Both the position numbers and the translations under genes were made by a program. Under the pieces are notes generated by a model that saw nothing but the letters and a program-made list of their open reading frames with translations, did no database searches and was not told the origin of the DNA. A stretch of 64,000 nucleotides of DNA from the NCBI RefSeq assembly GCF_032854445.1, contig NC_088305.1:8479717-8543716 (forward strand), read 5' to 3'. This DNA is from Liolophura sinensis. Taxonomy: Eukaryota > Mollusca > Polyplacophora > Chitonida > Chitonidae. Of the stretch, positions 43,433 through 63,105 are shown piece after piece; position 1 is the first letter of the stretch; each line of letters opens with the position of its first letter.

Positions 43433-45569
43433 ACGGATATAAAACTGATGTCTTCCATGCTGAATAATTTTTACGCACAAATTTCAAACTAGCAAAAGCA
43501 ATTAAGGATATATTAAGCTTGTTACAGAGATGAACCGCCCATCATATGCTGCATTATTATATGGCGAATTTAGCATTGTTAAAGGACACATAAAAAAAAA
43601 TGCTACATCTTTTAATAACCTTTCTATTTTCTACATATGTTTCGTTAATAGCTGAAAAATTTCGGAAATGACGTCATTGACGAACTTACTAGGAACGCGA
43701 GGACAGTTTTGCGTACACCCACCCAACCCCACGCCCAATTCGGATTCTTTTTCCACACATATTTGTTTAATAGTTATCATTGTTGACCTCACCACTGTAG
43801 ATTACTTTTTTCTGCACTGACCTCTGGGCCATTAAGAAAACTGCAGTGTAAAGCCAATTTTACTTCCCAAAGAAGAAAGCTGTGGCGCTTTTTTGGACTT
43901 TTATATCTTACGACGCAACCCAAGCTGCATATTGAGAGATAAAAACCAACCGTTTCGCAGAAACCTTAGTAGGCCTACTGCCTACATACATATACCCTAC
44001 CTAACAGGCTGAAATGTAAGACAAGAAAGGAACTGCTGCCAAATTTCAGGAGCCATAGGAAAACATATCAGCTTAAAAACACGGAAATCAAACTTATACC
44101 AAAAAATTAGATTCCGCTATAAGTATGTCTGAAATACATTTGACAGTAATGAGCTGGTTACTAATGATAGTTCGGTTGCCTTCGGCATAACCAGGAGAAA
44201 AAGCAGGAATTGCCACAGTTTTACTACTGTCAGCATGTGTACAAATTGCGCGCGTCAAGTCTATACTAAACCTACACAGTTGGGAGACACGTGCAGGTTA
44301 GCTTCGGTGCAGATGATTGTGTATCTTGTTCAGGCATCGACTTCTGTGATCGGTTGATCCTTAGCATTCATACAAAATAAACCAAGCGTTAATAAGCCAA
44401 ACACTCCACAGCGCACATTATAATATAAACACCCATTTTATACAAAAAATAATAATAGTAGAAGCGCGATTTGAGGGTGTTTTGTTTTGATGTTGGCGGC
44501 AACCAGTCCCAGTGTGGAGCAGTCACATCCCATGCTGGTTGGAGTAGTATACAAACTTTTAGCCACTTGAGTCCATGCTGAGGTATGTGGACGAGGTCAT
44601 GGTCCCATATTTTCAGAAACCAGGGAAAGTCCTAAAGCTACGACCCACACAAAAATGCCTGGACATTTTTTACCTCGCCTGTATAAAGTAGAGGAGTCGC
44701 TTATGTCGAACCCTGAGCGTCGGCGTCGAATAACAGAGAGAGCAATTTTAAACAAAGTGTTAGTGTAGTATCTGTTAAACCACTGCAGATATTGGGGTCA
44801 GCGTTTGCACACATGTAGATCACAGCAGCACGAGGGGAATATTCCATCGTTGATTGGGTTTGTGCATATTAAATACCGTGAATTACTGAATTTCTGACTT
44901 AATATATAGTGTATATTAGAATCACTGTTAGACAAAAATGTTAGAGATGGTATCTTAGCAGATATTGTATGTATTGACCTGAGGCTTTACATGCATATAA
45001 AGCACAATGAGGCAATGGGGGTTGGTCCATCGCTCCAATATCAAGTTGCTGCATTTAAGGCGCGCCAGGGAGAAAATTTACTGGCAAAATTGATTCGGAA
45101 CAACATTTGCAGAATTACCAATCCGACAGTCCGTCGTCGTCATGGAGACGAAGTGTTATTCCCTTCGCTCATTACGCCGTCATTAATGTACAATAATATT
45201 ACGTTCCTAAACATGAGAGCGGTATTAGCGTGTCAGGACCGGCAGCTAACAGGTGGTTATCTCCCTTAGCAGCTATATGTATAATGAGAGCTTTAATTGT
45301 GTAAGACCACTTTGGTCTGCAGTCTAGATTAATTTCTTTAAGCATTTAACAGGCATATGTTGACTGCAAGCTACTTGATACTCCAAAAAAATTTCACCGT
45401 TTTCTAAATTTCAAGCTCTTATTTGAGAAAACATGATTTCCAAGCACTTTCTTCATCTGGAATCACATCTAAAATCAACAAGTTTAGAGGCCTCCAACGA
45501 ACCCTGTCGCTCCGACTAGAGAATGTACATATTCTATATTCAGAAATCAGTGGCAACAGCCCTTTACCA
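43433..45569. other. Unit 3 middle, no gene seen
   Basis: Nearly the same as 59526-61671. Small ORFs are open in both units simply because the copies are recent. Part equals unit 1 (8240-10250) and unit 2 (27300-27790). Confidence 0.5.
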
Positions 45570-45768
45570 GGGGGAAACTGTAGATCGGGTGTATCCACTG
45601 TGTACCTGGATGACAGCCTGAATTTGTCTGATACCACCTGTCTGCCTCCTGATACTCTGACGGCGAAGATGCTGCCAATCCTCGTGCATGACAGCTCCCA
45701 GTTAGGCCAGATCATGAACATGTAGGTCCATTGCTACCACACGACGACCACCTGGCCCAGTTGACGTA
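45570..45768 (-). pseudogene. Tc1/mariner transposase fragment, unit 3
   Basis: Ortholog with an in-frame stop in the NLAQL segment; IRRQTGGIRQ and VIQVHSGYTR are still visible. Confidence 0.68.
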
Positions 45769-46245
45769 AAGCGATAGCAAATGACATTTTATTGCGTAAT
45801 TTCAGCCATTGCTTCAACACTGCTCACTCCAGAACCATACTTGTAAAGCCATTGTTTCACATTAGAACCAGTGATGACTGAAATGCATGTGTGTTATTAT
45901 TAAAACGTGAATTCTAATCATTTTGTCGCTTTTTATTTGCCGAAGGGTCACACGATTCACAACCAATTAAGTTTTACACTCTTCTGACACAAAATAACAT
46001 TAATCCACAAAATCGCCACAGTGACAACCACGGGAGTACTTAATTGCTTTTACTTTTAATTAAACTCCTTGCGTCTATGTCGAGACAGTCAGTACAACCG
46101 TTCGCTTTGAGCATTACCAAGGAAGCTCGGGCCCACACACTCTAGGAAATGAGCGATCGAAAATGTGCTTGAGATAATTCGACAGACGATACGATAAGGA
46201 ACACAATTGTCTGCAAATTTAGTTGCGTGGAGAGAAATTTAATAT

Positions 46246-46588
46246 TTCATTTTTTTTTTGTGACAACCTGCTACGACAGCGGAAATAGGTTTTTACGTGA
46301 AGCACACTGTGATGTTGGATTGGGGCCATCGTTGGCGGGACAACATTTTTGCCAAACCTAACGTCAGAACAACCTCGTTCTAATGACAGTGACAGCACTT
46401 TTGTGGCATGGACTTACCCTGCCACAAGAAGACACAGTACATATACTCACACCTAATGACTCCTCGTCATATGATTCGAAACATTGTTGAGTAAGACGTA
46501 AAGTGCCGTGCATACATACATACATATATACATACATACATACATACATACATACATACATACATACATGCATACATACATACATTTG
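46246..46588 (+). mobile_element. SINE-like repeat class 3 with CATA tail, unit 3
   Basis: Same start, body and CATA tail as 11325-11702 with roughly one change in ten or fewer by eye, but at a different place in the unit, hence an independent insertion. Confidence 0.65.
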
Positions 46589-47749
46589 TTTTTTTTATTA
46601 TTTGTTTCTTTCTTTTTTAAGTATATGTGTTCAATAGTGGAAATTATTTTCAATTAGCTGTTTTTTCCAGAGGTTCACTAGGTTTGGAAGTTGTGTCGTG
46701 TTGTTGTGTTTCGGGTTGTTCTTGTCGGACGAATCTGTGTGCTAGTCGCACGTGGAACGATCCTCATTGCCCTGCCATCCCAATGTATGATATATCTCTA
46801 CTTAATTTAAAACTAATTCTTGTATTAAATTTATAGTTGCACTGTAATTGCACTACGTACCGCAGGCTTCTGGCGTCTTATCTCCGCCCTTGACTCGTCC
46901 CAAGGCTAATCTATGTGTCGGTTAGTTAACAGTAACGATTTGTCTATTATTCTTCTCTGATCCACTAGCGAGGAGAAGGACAAAAGGTGACAGTGCTGTA
47001 GCAAGCACTAGACCCGCTTAAATAGGAGTACAATGTTGTACAATGTTGTATAAAGCTATTCGAGGGGACTAATACAGGCTTGAATGACTATGGCTTAACG
47101 CCAGGTCGGCCAAGACACACAGTGGCGAGAACACCAGGAAACAGTGAATTGTTTTTGATCAAAAGAACTAAAATTTAGTTAAAACCCGAAAACCATAATA
47201 TTTTTATGACATATATATACACGTTAAGTAATGACAGCATCGCCAGACAATAAAGTCCACACAGTTAACAAGGGTATGTTTACTGCTGTGTTCAGGAGCA
47301 CTAACACCAGTGGAAATACAGTTTTGTGTTAAGAGAGAATACCCAAAAACTACTCAAAACTACTCCATCTATATGCCACATTATTAAAGACTTAGACCAT
47401 AGAGAATAAAACTAGAGCGAAGACAACAGTGCGATAGGAGCAAATGGTCCCAAATTGGCGATAAAAAACGGACGGTCAATTTCCCTCAGTTAAAAAAGTT
47501 TTTATTCTGTTTATGCCAATGATTAAATAGTAGCAAATTTCTATAGTCCAAAAATGTGGGCTGTTTGGGATACAGTAAAAGTGTGCTTTACTGGTGTAAC
47601 GGAAGTTATGGATATACTCCTCTGTTTGTTAAACGACAGATGTGACGCCACGCTTTGTCTGAGCAGTTTATTATTTTCGAGAATCCACACTTTGGTGTTA
47701 GCAGTTTCAGTGGTGAGAACTTGCACCACCTTAGTGCTCCTTCGTGCGG

Positions 47750-47830
47750 TGTACGGTAGAGCGGAATTCGAACCCACGAACACAAGGCTCTAAATCATTC
47801 CTATACCTCAGTGAGCTCTCCGCTATCGCC
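47750..47830 (-). mobile_element. tRNA-derived head of an old SINE (class 4), unit 3
   Basis: Same element; the A box is partly eroded and the B box GGGTTCGAATTCC is kept. Confidence 0.55.
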
Positions 47831-47849
47831 ATGCAACCTTCTCCTTTTA

Positions 47850-48111
47850 TTTTTTTTTTTTTTTTTTTTGATTGGTGTTTTTACGCCGTACTCAAGAATA
47901 TTTCACTTATTCGACGGCGGCCAGCATTATGGTGGGTGGAAACCGGGCAGAGCCCGGTGGAAACCCACGACCATCCGCAGGTTGCTGGCAGACCTTCTCA
48001 CGTACGGCCGGAGAGGAAGCCAGCATGAGCTGGACTTGAACTCACAGCGACCGCATTGGTGAGAGACTCCTGGGTCATTACGCTGCGCTAGCGCTTTAAC
48101 CGACTGAGCCA
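47850..48111 (-). mobile_element. SINE class 1, full length, private to unit 3
   Basis: Full SINE with a long T run at its tail, flanked by CTTCTCCTTTTA (47838-47849, 48112-48123). The empty site in unit 2 is near 31868-31880. Confidence 0.92.
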
Positions 48112-48596
48112 CTTCTCCTTTTAGCCGACTTTATAACGTTTGTTATGACGTCCATTCTTTGTCTAACCGGATTCGATTCCACTTGAGATCTGAAAGAACT
48201 TCATCTCCGAGCGAGGGAAACTGGTATTCTTTTAGACGTGGCTGGATTTGCGCATCCACAGGCTTTGGCTCACAAAATTTACGCCGCCTTATACCAATGA
48301 TCTCAACTGTGTACCAACATGACAAGCTGAGGCACAACAATCACGCTGCTTCACATGCAAGATATCTTGCATTTATTTTATACGAAGGGTGTCGGTTTAA
48401 AGATATTCCACGGAAATCTGGCTAACCCCATTCTCCAAGTGTTTGTATTGTTATGCACATACATAAACTGTCAGTTCTTGAAAAATAATGTGTAATTATT
48501 GCACTGGTCTATGGTGTCGTGTAAGTAGGAGAAAACAAAAGGTTTTTAAAAAAGAATGAACTCCAACCTTGTTTAGTGTGTTTCAAAAATCTACAA

Positions 48597-48926
48597 ACCG
48601 GCCCGGATAGCACAGTTGGTAGAGCGTCCGCTTCGGGACCGGTAGATCCAGGATCAATCCTTGGTCGAGTCACACCTAAGACTTTAAAAGAGGAAGTTGT
48701 AACTTCCTCGCTTGGCGTTCAGCATGAAGGAGATAGTGCAACGACTGGTTGACCCGTATCAGTATAATCGTCTCAGTGATGCAGCACTAAATAAAAGAGC
48801 GGTGGAAATCCGTCCTGCAACAAGGAGGCACATTACACGTGCATGCACCCTAATGATTCCTTCGTCGTCATGTGACTAAAAAATTGTTGAGTACGACATT
48901 AAACCCCAAGCACTCACTCACTCACT
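48597..48926 (+). mobile_element. SINE class 2, full length, private to unit 3
   Basis: tRNA-like head (TAGCACAGTTGGTAGAG A box; GGATCAATCC B box), a conserved body, then TTGTTGAGTACGACATTAAA and a CACT tandem tail. Flanked by the 13-bp duplication CAAAAATCTACAA (48584-48596, 48927-48939). Confidence 0.93.
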
Positions 48927-49320
48927 CAAAAATCTACAATTACGAGTGCTATCTCCACTACAGAAACAACGGATGTTTTGTAAATAGTTCCTTCTCAAAA
49001 GTTATAATAATTTTGTGTTTTCTCCTCTAAATGTTAAAATAGTTGGCATGTGATTGCCTAATCATTGGACATAATGCGATCAGCCTTACAGCATGTTATA
49101 TTTCTATAGTCCGATTATTATCTCACTAAAATGATAAAATATGGCATGAATCATATTCATTTATTAAACAGTTTTAGTTTTAAAATATTTGAAGAGTTAA
49201 AAACAGAAAGAAAAAAAAAACAAAAAAAGAAAGATCAAGTGAAAGTTCAAAGGAACAATTACCACGAACTTTTGATCTGTCTTCGCCTATAATTTATAAA
49301 CAATCACGAGTATCGTCTAT

Positions 49321-56344
<7,024 letters not shown>

Positions 56345-56420
56345 CTTGGATTGTTAGAATCTGACAGCTCTCGACTGAAGATTGTAGGTTCACATACACT
56401 CTACAGTGACTTTATATCTG
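56345..56420 (-). promoter_or_regulatory. Gene C core promoter region with TATA-like box
   Basis: On the minus strand TATAAAG sits at 56416-56410, about 67 bp upstream of the start codon, and is conserved in units 1, 3 and 4. The 5' UTR would be about 35-40 bases. Inferred from position and conservation only. Confidence 0.45.
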
Positions 56421-56673
56421 CTTGCTCAAACCGGATTGGTGGGCTGTTTTGACAGCTATTAACGTCATCACCGCACGCTACTTTTCCCAACTGATGTTAA
56501 GAAAGCTGTAATTTAAAGCCTTTTTTACGTCATAAGAGAAAACATGCTAACTTTTTTCTGTTTGTAAATGTTCAGACATATCCTAACTTAAATGTTGAGA
56601 AATTAATAAACCGTTTTGTGTATCGTTTAAAAGAGCTGATTAGTGAAGTTGTACTTTGTTGAACACTAAATAA

Positions 56674-56721
56674 TATTGGTATCGCACACAGGGAGGCCAA
56701 GCGTATTTCCTGTCTCAGACA
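56674..56721. repeat. Single ancestral copy of the 48-bp monomer, unit 4
   Basis: One full 48-bp monomer, about 260 bp upstream of gene C's TATA-like box; of the three single copies it is the closest to the minisatellite consensus by eye. Confidence 0.87.
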
Positions 56722-58489
56722 GGGTGTGAAGGTGACCATAATAAACTCCAGGCTATTCACCCTGTGATAAAATCTTAACTGAGGGTATGTTTCCATTCTA
56801 ATAACCTGTCCCATTTGTCTTCCAAAATATTCTTCATACAAAAATTCTCCTTCTCAAAGACAGATCGAGAAAAAAATCTGATAAATGCTGTTATACTTTT
56901 ACAGTGTCACATGACATAGACATGCAATTTTCTATAACAGCCCATCTCTTGTATAATTACGTGGTCGTCTGTTTTACACTTTAAGGTAACGTCACTGGAA
57001 ACCATTTCCGTTGTGACGCTGAACATACGTGATAGCAAATATCCATACTAGTATGTGGCGATGGTTTCAGCGGAAAATATTTAAATTAAGTAGGCGGTCT
57101 TTCTTTCAGTTCAAAAAAGCACAACTCTAAAAAGAAGATCAGAACATGTATGGTCCCATATAACAAGATAACAAGATACAATGTTAAATGGAGGGAAGGA
57201 GCCTAGTTCGGCAAAAGAGAACGTGATGTTTCTGTTGCAATTGGTGACACGTGTATGTGACACGGTCAACTGACCGACCCCATATTCTGCCTTCATTCTG
57301 CAAGATTTAAGAATGTATTGGTTAAAGTGTTTGTGCTTTTTGTCTTACGTCAATAACAGTGATAATACGGAGAGGAAATAGATTGACTGAAATATTCCAT
57401 GAAAAAGGGCGTTCAACTGACAACACTTAAATAACTGTACATCTTATAATACTGCATACTGCATCTACAGCTATAACGGTATTTCCCCACTATATTGCTG
57501 GCCGCAGTCGTATGGTTGAAAGAATATTGAGTACGGCGAAAAACATCAGTTAAATAAAATAATAAATCGACGGTTACAATTGTCTTAAAGCGGTGACATG
57601 GATCTTAACTGACACAGAGACGAAACACTATATATCAAGACTGCTGGAAGACTTGAATCGCAATGGAATTTTGTAATGTAAACCTAAGATACACCTTGAT
57701 CAAAACCCGTATACAGTGCACTGGGACTAAACGTATCCCCTGTCTTCAGGATCCGGGTTAATCGAAACCAGATATACACACTGACGGACTCGACGTAAGT
57801 CTACACCAAATGAAGGAGTCGGCTTAAGCCAGATTACATCTATACATTCACGTATACATAACAAAACTCTCACAGCAAGGTCGACGATGAAATCTCAAAC
57901 CCAGTGTTTTTGCAGGACGGAGTGTAAAATTTCTTGAGACGTAACGTGAACTGATTTATGGTCATGTGGACTTTAGAGCATACAATAGAAGAACGCTTAA
58001 GATGAGGGTCACATGTGTTTACCATGTGTGTGACATGTGTGATGTATTAGGGACCAGCACAAACTTTTTTACCTATATAAACTGACGAGTATGTTTTTGT
58101 ATATATGTTACAGTGGCTTTGAATTTAAATCGCATGAGAATTTGTAGAACAGAGAGCAGTACATTTTGATATCAAACTGCAATTTTAGAATTTTGCGAAG
58201 TAAAATATCCGTTGGTCAGAGAAAAATTAGTCAACTAAACGAATGTTTAATAATTCTAAGATTACTCCAATTGTAACTGTTAAGATTTACTGTCGTATTT
58301 GGTTTTGGTGGGATTGGCTTTCTATGTATTCCAGATGTGTACAGATTGTTCTGTAATCTGCTGAAGTCATTATTTCGTGTGGATAATTTCGTGTTCAGAC
58401 TAGTAATCGTTCATTGTCTTGGATTGTCTCACATTATTGTGGACAGATCATATTTAATTGCTCCGAGGCTTGTTTTTAATTATTTTCTA

Positions 58490-58875
58490 CATGTAGAACC
58501 ACCTTCACGTGTGGAATGGTCATTCTAATTTTTTTACGAAAAAAACGTAGAACCACCTAGTGCCACATAGGTACTCTAGAACTGCTTCCTCGTGGGGATT
58601 GATCATTCTAATATCTTATGTAAATAATGCACAATTACCTCCATGCTGGAGCTGGTCATTGTTTTAGACCAAATAGGCACTGTAAAACCTCCTCCATGTA
58701 GGGACTGGTCATTCTTATGTAAACTATTTTTATGTAAATACAACAGCATCACCTCCACACAGGGGCCAGTAATTCTTATAGCCTATAATGGCCATTCTTA
58801 TTGCTTATACATGTACTACAAATCGACGCTGGGGCTAGTCATTGTTATAGCCCATATATATATACCACCATATGA
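58490..58875. repeat. Degenerate tandem repeat, unit 4 (short array)
   Basis: Close match to the unit 3 array; about six monomers. Confidence 0.7.
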
Positions 58876-59394
58876 CTGTTTTAAAAAACAGAAAATGAGC
58901 CCCGTGCATGTGTGACAAAATTCATAAATGATTTGTTTACCAGTTATTTTCAGTCAAAAATTGCCCAGCCTCCAGCCAAACTTTAAATAGATTAATATAC
59001 ATATAATTTTAATGGTGTAAAATTTTGAAAAAAAAATATAACGTTGCATAAAAGCGTAGTATCTTTGTTGTGTCTTTACATTCCTGAGCAATAGGACCCT
59101 GGTGTATGAATAAAGCTGCTGTTTTTGTCAACATATGCATACACTGTATATATAATCCACACTGCAGAGGTCTTCACAAGCAGTTGTGTACAGATTATAG
59201 ACAAATGTTTGCAGGAGGCACTCTCCTAATGTATAAGTGAAATATTCTTGAGGACGGCTTGAAACACCAATCATATAAAAAAAGTTTTCCGTTACTCACA
59301 TACAATGTGTGGCACACTGCGTTTAGAGGAAATTTCGAGAAAATTGAAGTAGACAGAAGAAAACTGAATTTATTGCACCTTATTATTTGACATT

Positions 59395-59525
59395 ATCTTA
59401 TTTGTGTTTTACACCGTACTCAAGAATATTTCACTAATAGTAGCAGGAAACTGGGCAGAGCCCGGGGAAAACCCACGACCATGCGCACCTGCTACCACGT
59501 ACGACCGGAGAGAAAACCAGCATGA
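59395..59525 (-). mobile_element. SINE class 1 remnant, unit 4
   Basis: Ortholog of the copy at 43295. Confidence 0.7.
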
Positions 59526-61671
59526 AACGGATATAAAACTGATGTCTTCCATGCTGAATAATTTTTACGCACAAATTTCAAACTACCAAAAGCAGTTAAG
59601 GATATATTAAGCTTGTTACACAGATGAACCGCCCACCATATGCTGCATTACTATATGACGAATTTAGCATTGTTAAAGGACACATAAAAAAAATGTTACA
59701 TCTTTTAATAACCCCTCTGTTTTCTACATATGTTTCGTTGATAGCTGGAAAATTTCGGAAAAGACGTCATTGACGAACTTACTAAGAACGCGAGGACAGT
59801 TTTGCGTACACCCACCCAACCCCACGCCCAATTCGGATTCTTTTTCCACACATATTTGTTTGATAGTTATCATTGTTGACCTCACCACTGTAGAATACTT
59901 TTTTTCTGCACTGACCTCTGGGCCATTAAGAAAACTGCAGTGTAAAGCCAATTTTACTTCCCAAAGAAGAAAGCTGTGGCGCTTTTTTGTACTTTTATAT
60001 CTTACGACACAACCCAAGCTGCATATTGAGAGATAAAAACCAACCGTTTCGCAGAAACCTTAGTAGGCCTACTGCCTACATACATATTATTCATAACCTA
60101 CTTAACAAAGTGCTGAAATGAAAGAAAGGAAAGGAACTGCTGCCAAATTTCAGGAGCCATAGGAAAACATATCAGCTTAAAAAAACGGAAATCAAACTTA
60201 TAAAAAAAAATTAGATTCCGCTATAAGTGTGTCTGAAATACATTTGACAATAATGAGCTGGTTACTAACGATAGTTCGGTTGCCTTCGGCATGACCAGAA
60301 AGAAAAGCAGGATATGCCACAGTTTTACTATTGTCAGCATGTGTTCAAATTACGCGCGTCAAGTCTATACTACACCTACACAGTTGGGAGACACGTACAG
60401 GTTTACTTCGGTGCAGATGATTGTGTATCTTGTTCAGGCATCGACTTCTGTGATCGGTTGATCCTTAGCATTCATAAAAAATAAACCAAGCGTTAATAAA
60501 CCAAACACTCCACAGCGCACATTATAATATAAACACCCATTTTATACAAAAAATAATAATAGTAGAAGCGCGATTTGAGGGTATTTTGTTTTGATGTTGG
60601 CGGCAACCAGTCCCAGTGTGGAGCAGTCACATTCCATGCTGGTTGGAGTAGTACACAAACTTTTAGCCACTTGAGTCCATGCTGAGGTATGTGGACGAGG
60701 TCATGGTCCCATATTTTCAGAAACCAAGGAAAGTCCTAAAGTTACGACCCACACAAAAATGCCTGGACATTTTTTACCTCGCCTGTATAAAGTAGAGGAG
60801 TCGCTTATGTCGAACCCTGAGCGTCGGCGTCGAATAGCAGAGAGAGCAATTTTAAACAAAGTGTTAGTGTAGTATCTGTTAAACCACTGCAGATATTGGG
60901 GTCAGCGTTTGCACACAATTAGATCACAGCAGCACGAGGGGAATATTCCATCGTTGATTGGGTTTGTGCATATTAAATACTGTGAATTACTGAATTTCTG
61001 ACTTAATATATAGTGTATATTAGAATCACTGTTAGACAAAAATGTTAGAGATGGTATCTTAGCAGGTATTGTATGTATTGACCTGAGGCTTTACATGCAT
61101 ATAAAGCACAATGAGGCAATGCGGGTTGGTCCATCGCTCCAATTTCAAGTTGCTGCATTTAAGGCACGCCAGGGAGAAAATTTACTGGCAAAACTGATGC
61201 GGAGCAACATTTGCAGAATTACAAATGCGACAGTCCGTCGTCGTCATGGAGACGAAGTGTTATTCCCTTCGCTCATTATGCCGTCATTAATGTACGATAA
61301 TATTACTTTCCTAAACATGAGAGCGGTATTAGCTTGTCATGACCGGCAGTTAACAGGTGGTTATCTCCCTTAGCACCTACATATATAATGAGAGCTTTAA
61401 TTGTGTTCGACCACTTTGGTCTGCAGTCTAGATAAATTTCTTTAAGCATTTAACATGCTTATGTTGGCTGTAAGCTACTTGAGACACCAAAAAAATTTCA
61501 CCGTTTTCTTAATTTCAAGCTCTTATTTGAGAAAACATGATTTCCAAGCACTTTCTTCATCTAGAATCACACCTAAAATCAAGAAGTTTAGAGGCCTCGA
61601 ACGAACAATGTCACTCCGACTAGAGATTGTACATATTCTATATTGAAAAATCAGTGGCAACAGCCTTTTAC

Positions 61672-61868
61672 CAGGTGGAAACTGTAGATCGGATGTATCC
61701 ACTGTGTACCTGGATGACAGCCTGAATTTGTCTGATACCACCTGTCTGCCTCCTGATACACTGACGGCGAAGATGCTGCCATTCCTCGTGCATGACAGCT
61801 CCCAGTTAGGCCAGATCATGAACATGTAGGTCCATTGCTACCACAGGACGACCCCATGGCCCAATTGA
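61672..61868 (-). pseudogene. Tc1/mariner transposase fragment, unit 4
   Basis: Close copy of the unit 3 fragment, the last unit feature before the element at 61887. Confidence 0.68.
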
Positions 61869-62597
61869 CGTAAAGCGATACCAAATGGACACAGACCCCC
61901 ATTACAACTTCCGGTTTTCGATAGGGACGATTGTAGTTCTGTGAATTTTAGGGTATAAAGTCTTTTTTTGCTCCCAGGCGTCCATTTTTGGTGCACAGGT
62001 GCATGCTTGGTATTAAAATGCAGGAAACTGTCTAAACTTTGAGGAGGTATGAGCTTTATTGATGAAAGTTTGAAATTCTGGGTGAGAGGACACAAGGTGT
62101 GAGGTAGTGATGAGGCTGCGAGTGACGTCCCCTTGGCGTTGCTAGGCACGCCTCCCAGCTGCCGGCATGGAAAGGTCCAGATTTTGACGGTCAACCTATG
62201 TCAAAATTTTTATGGCTTCTTTCTCACAGGCTGGGCCAGGTATGCACCAAAGCTTATTGGCCACGGAATGTTTGGGACTGAGCTACAGCACTAGACGTTA
62301 ACATTGTCGCTTATGGAAAATTAATGGGGGTCCGAGGCCTGTACTGACGAAGTCACCAAAATGTGAAAAATGTCACTATGCGCTTAGATTTTGCAGCAGC
62401 CTGATTATTTTTGGTGGGTATGTCTGTGATGTGTTTTGCATTGATTGAGCCATTTTATAGCTTCTTGGGGCGATTTATTTTTTGAAAATATCCATTTTGA
62501 TGAAAAATTGGTAAAATGCTGTTCAGTGTAGGGTAGCATGTGTATAGGCATCCTGAAATGAACAACATGCAACGTTATAGTATTCCTACGCTTGAAA

Positions 62598-62996
62598 ATG
62601 GAGACGTTCAGAGCAGAAATTGCAGCAAAAATTGAAAGTTACAGTGTTTATAGCGAAAACGCAGCCTGTCTAGTGTGGACTGGACCATTGACGAGGGATG
62701 GTCGATATGGCCTTGCCTCCTACAAAGACCCCGTCACACATCGATGGAAGAAGAAACACATCAGCAGACTTGTTTATATGGCCAGACAGAGGCTGTCACA
62801 TTTAGATCCCAAGCTTGATTGTTCACACGTGTGCCACAACACTCTCTGTGTAAATGTGGACCACATAAGCTTGGAACCGCATTGTGTTACCAATAACAGG
62901 CAGCGCTGCTGCAACGTAGGGCGCTGTCTCGGCCATGGGCAGTATGCAAGGTGCATGCTGCATTTAGGACTGAGCAGGTTGGTTTCCCCTCATTAA
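62598..62996 (+). CDS. His-Me finger (I-PpoI-type) endonuclease, 132 aa
   Basis: An intact ORF from ATG (62598) to TAA, 132 residues. Near the N-terminus is C24 followed by W-T-G and a short G-Y/R-Y-G-like segment. The core SHVCHNTLC...DH closely resembles the SHLCHNTRC..LH core known from I-PpoI. By that alignment H77 is the general base, N100 the metal ligand, and C24, C79, C84 and H89 one zinc site. A second cluster (C104/C105, C110, H113, C119/H122) fits the other zinc site. I-PpoI is 163 residues, so this one is somewhat shorter but keeps every key residue. It should nick or cut DNA. It lies inside a repeat element, convergent with a putative transposase whose stop codon is 109 bp beyond its own. 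I infer a mobile-element nuclease; a domesticated host gene is less likely. Confidence 0.8.
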   Translation: METFRAEIAAKIESYSVYSENAACLVWTGPLTRDGRYGLASYKDPVTHRWKKKHISRLVYMARQRLSHLDPKLDCSHVCHNTLCVNVDHISLEPHCVTNNRQRCCNVGRCLGHGQYARCMLHLGLSRLVSPH

Positions 62997-63105
62997 AAAT
63001 AATAAATAACAGATGTGTTTCAGATTTTGCTCAATTTCTGTTATCATTTTTTAATTTCTTTCATAAGCGACAACAGCAGTGACAAATTATATACAAAACT
63101 GGCGG

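Noticed and set aside
44991-45269. 92-codon ORF conserved with 61095-61373
   Set aside because: Conservation only reflects the recent duplication; units 1 and 2 do not keep the frame and no domain is recognisable.
45419-45725. 100-codon ORFs on both strands conserved between units 3 and 4
   Set aside because: The units are recent copies, and the stretch is explained by an old Tc1 transposase fragment in another frame.
61838-62194. 118-codon minus-strand ORF at the element's left end
   Set aside because: It crosses the border between unit 4 and the element and is not open in the homologous copy at 20479-20932.
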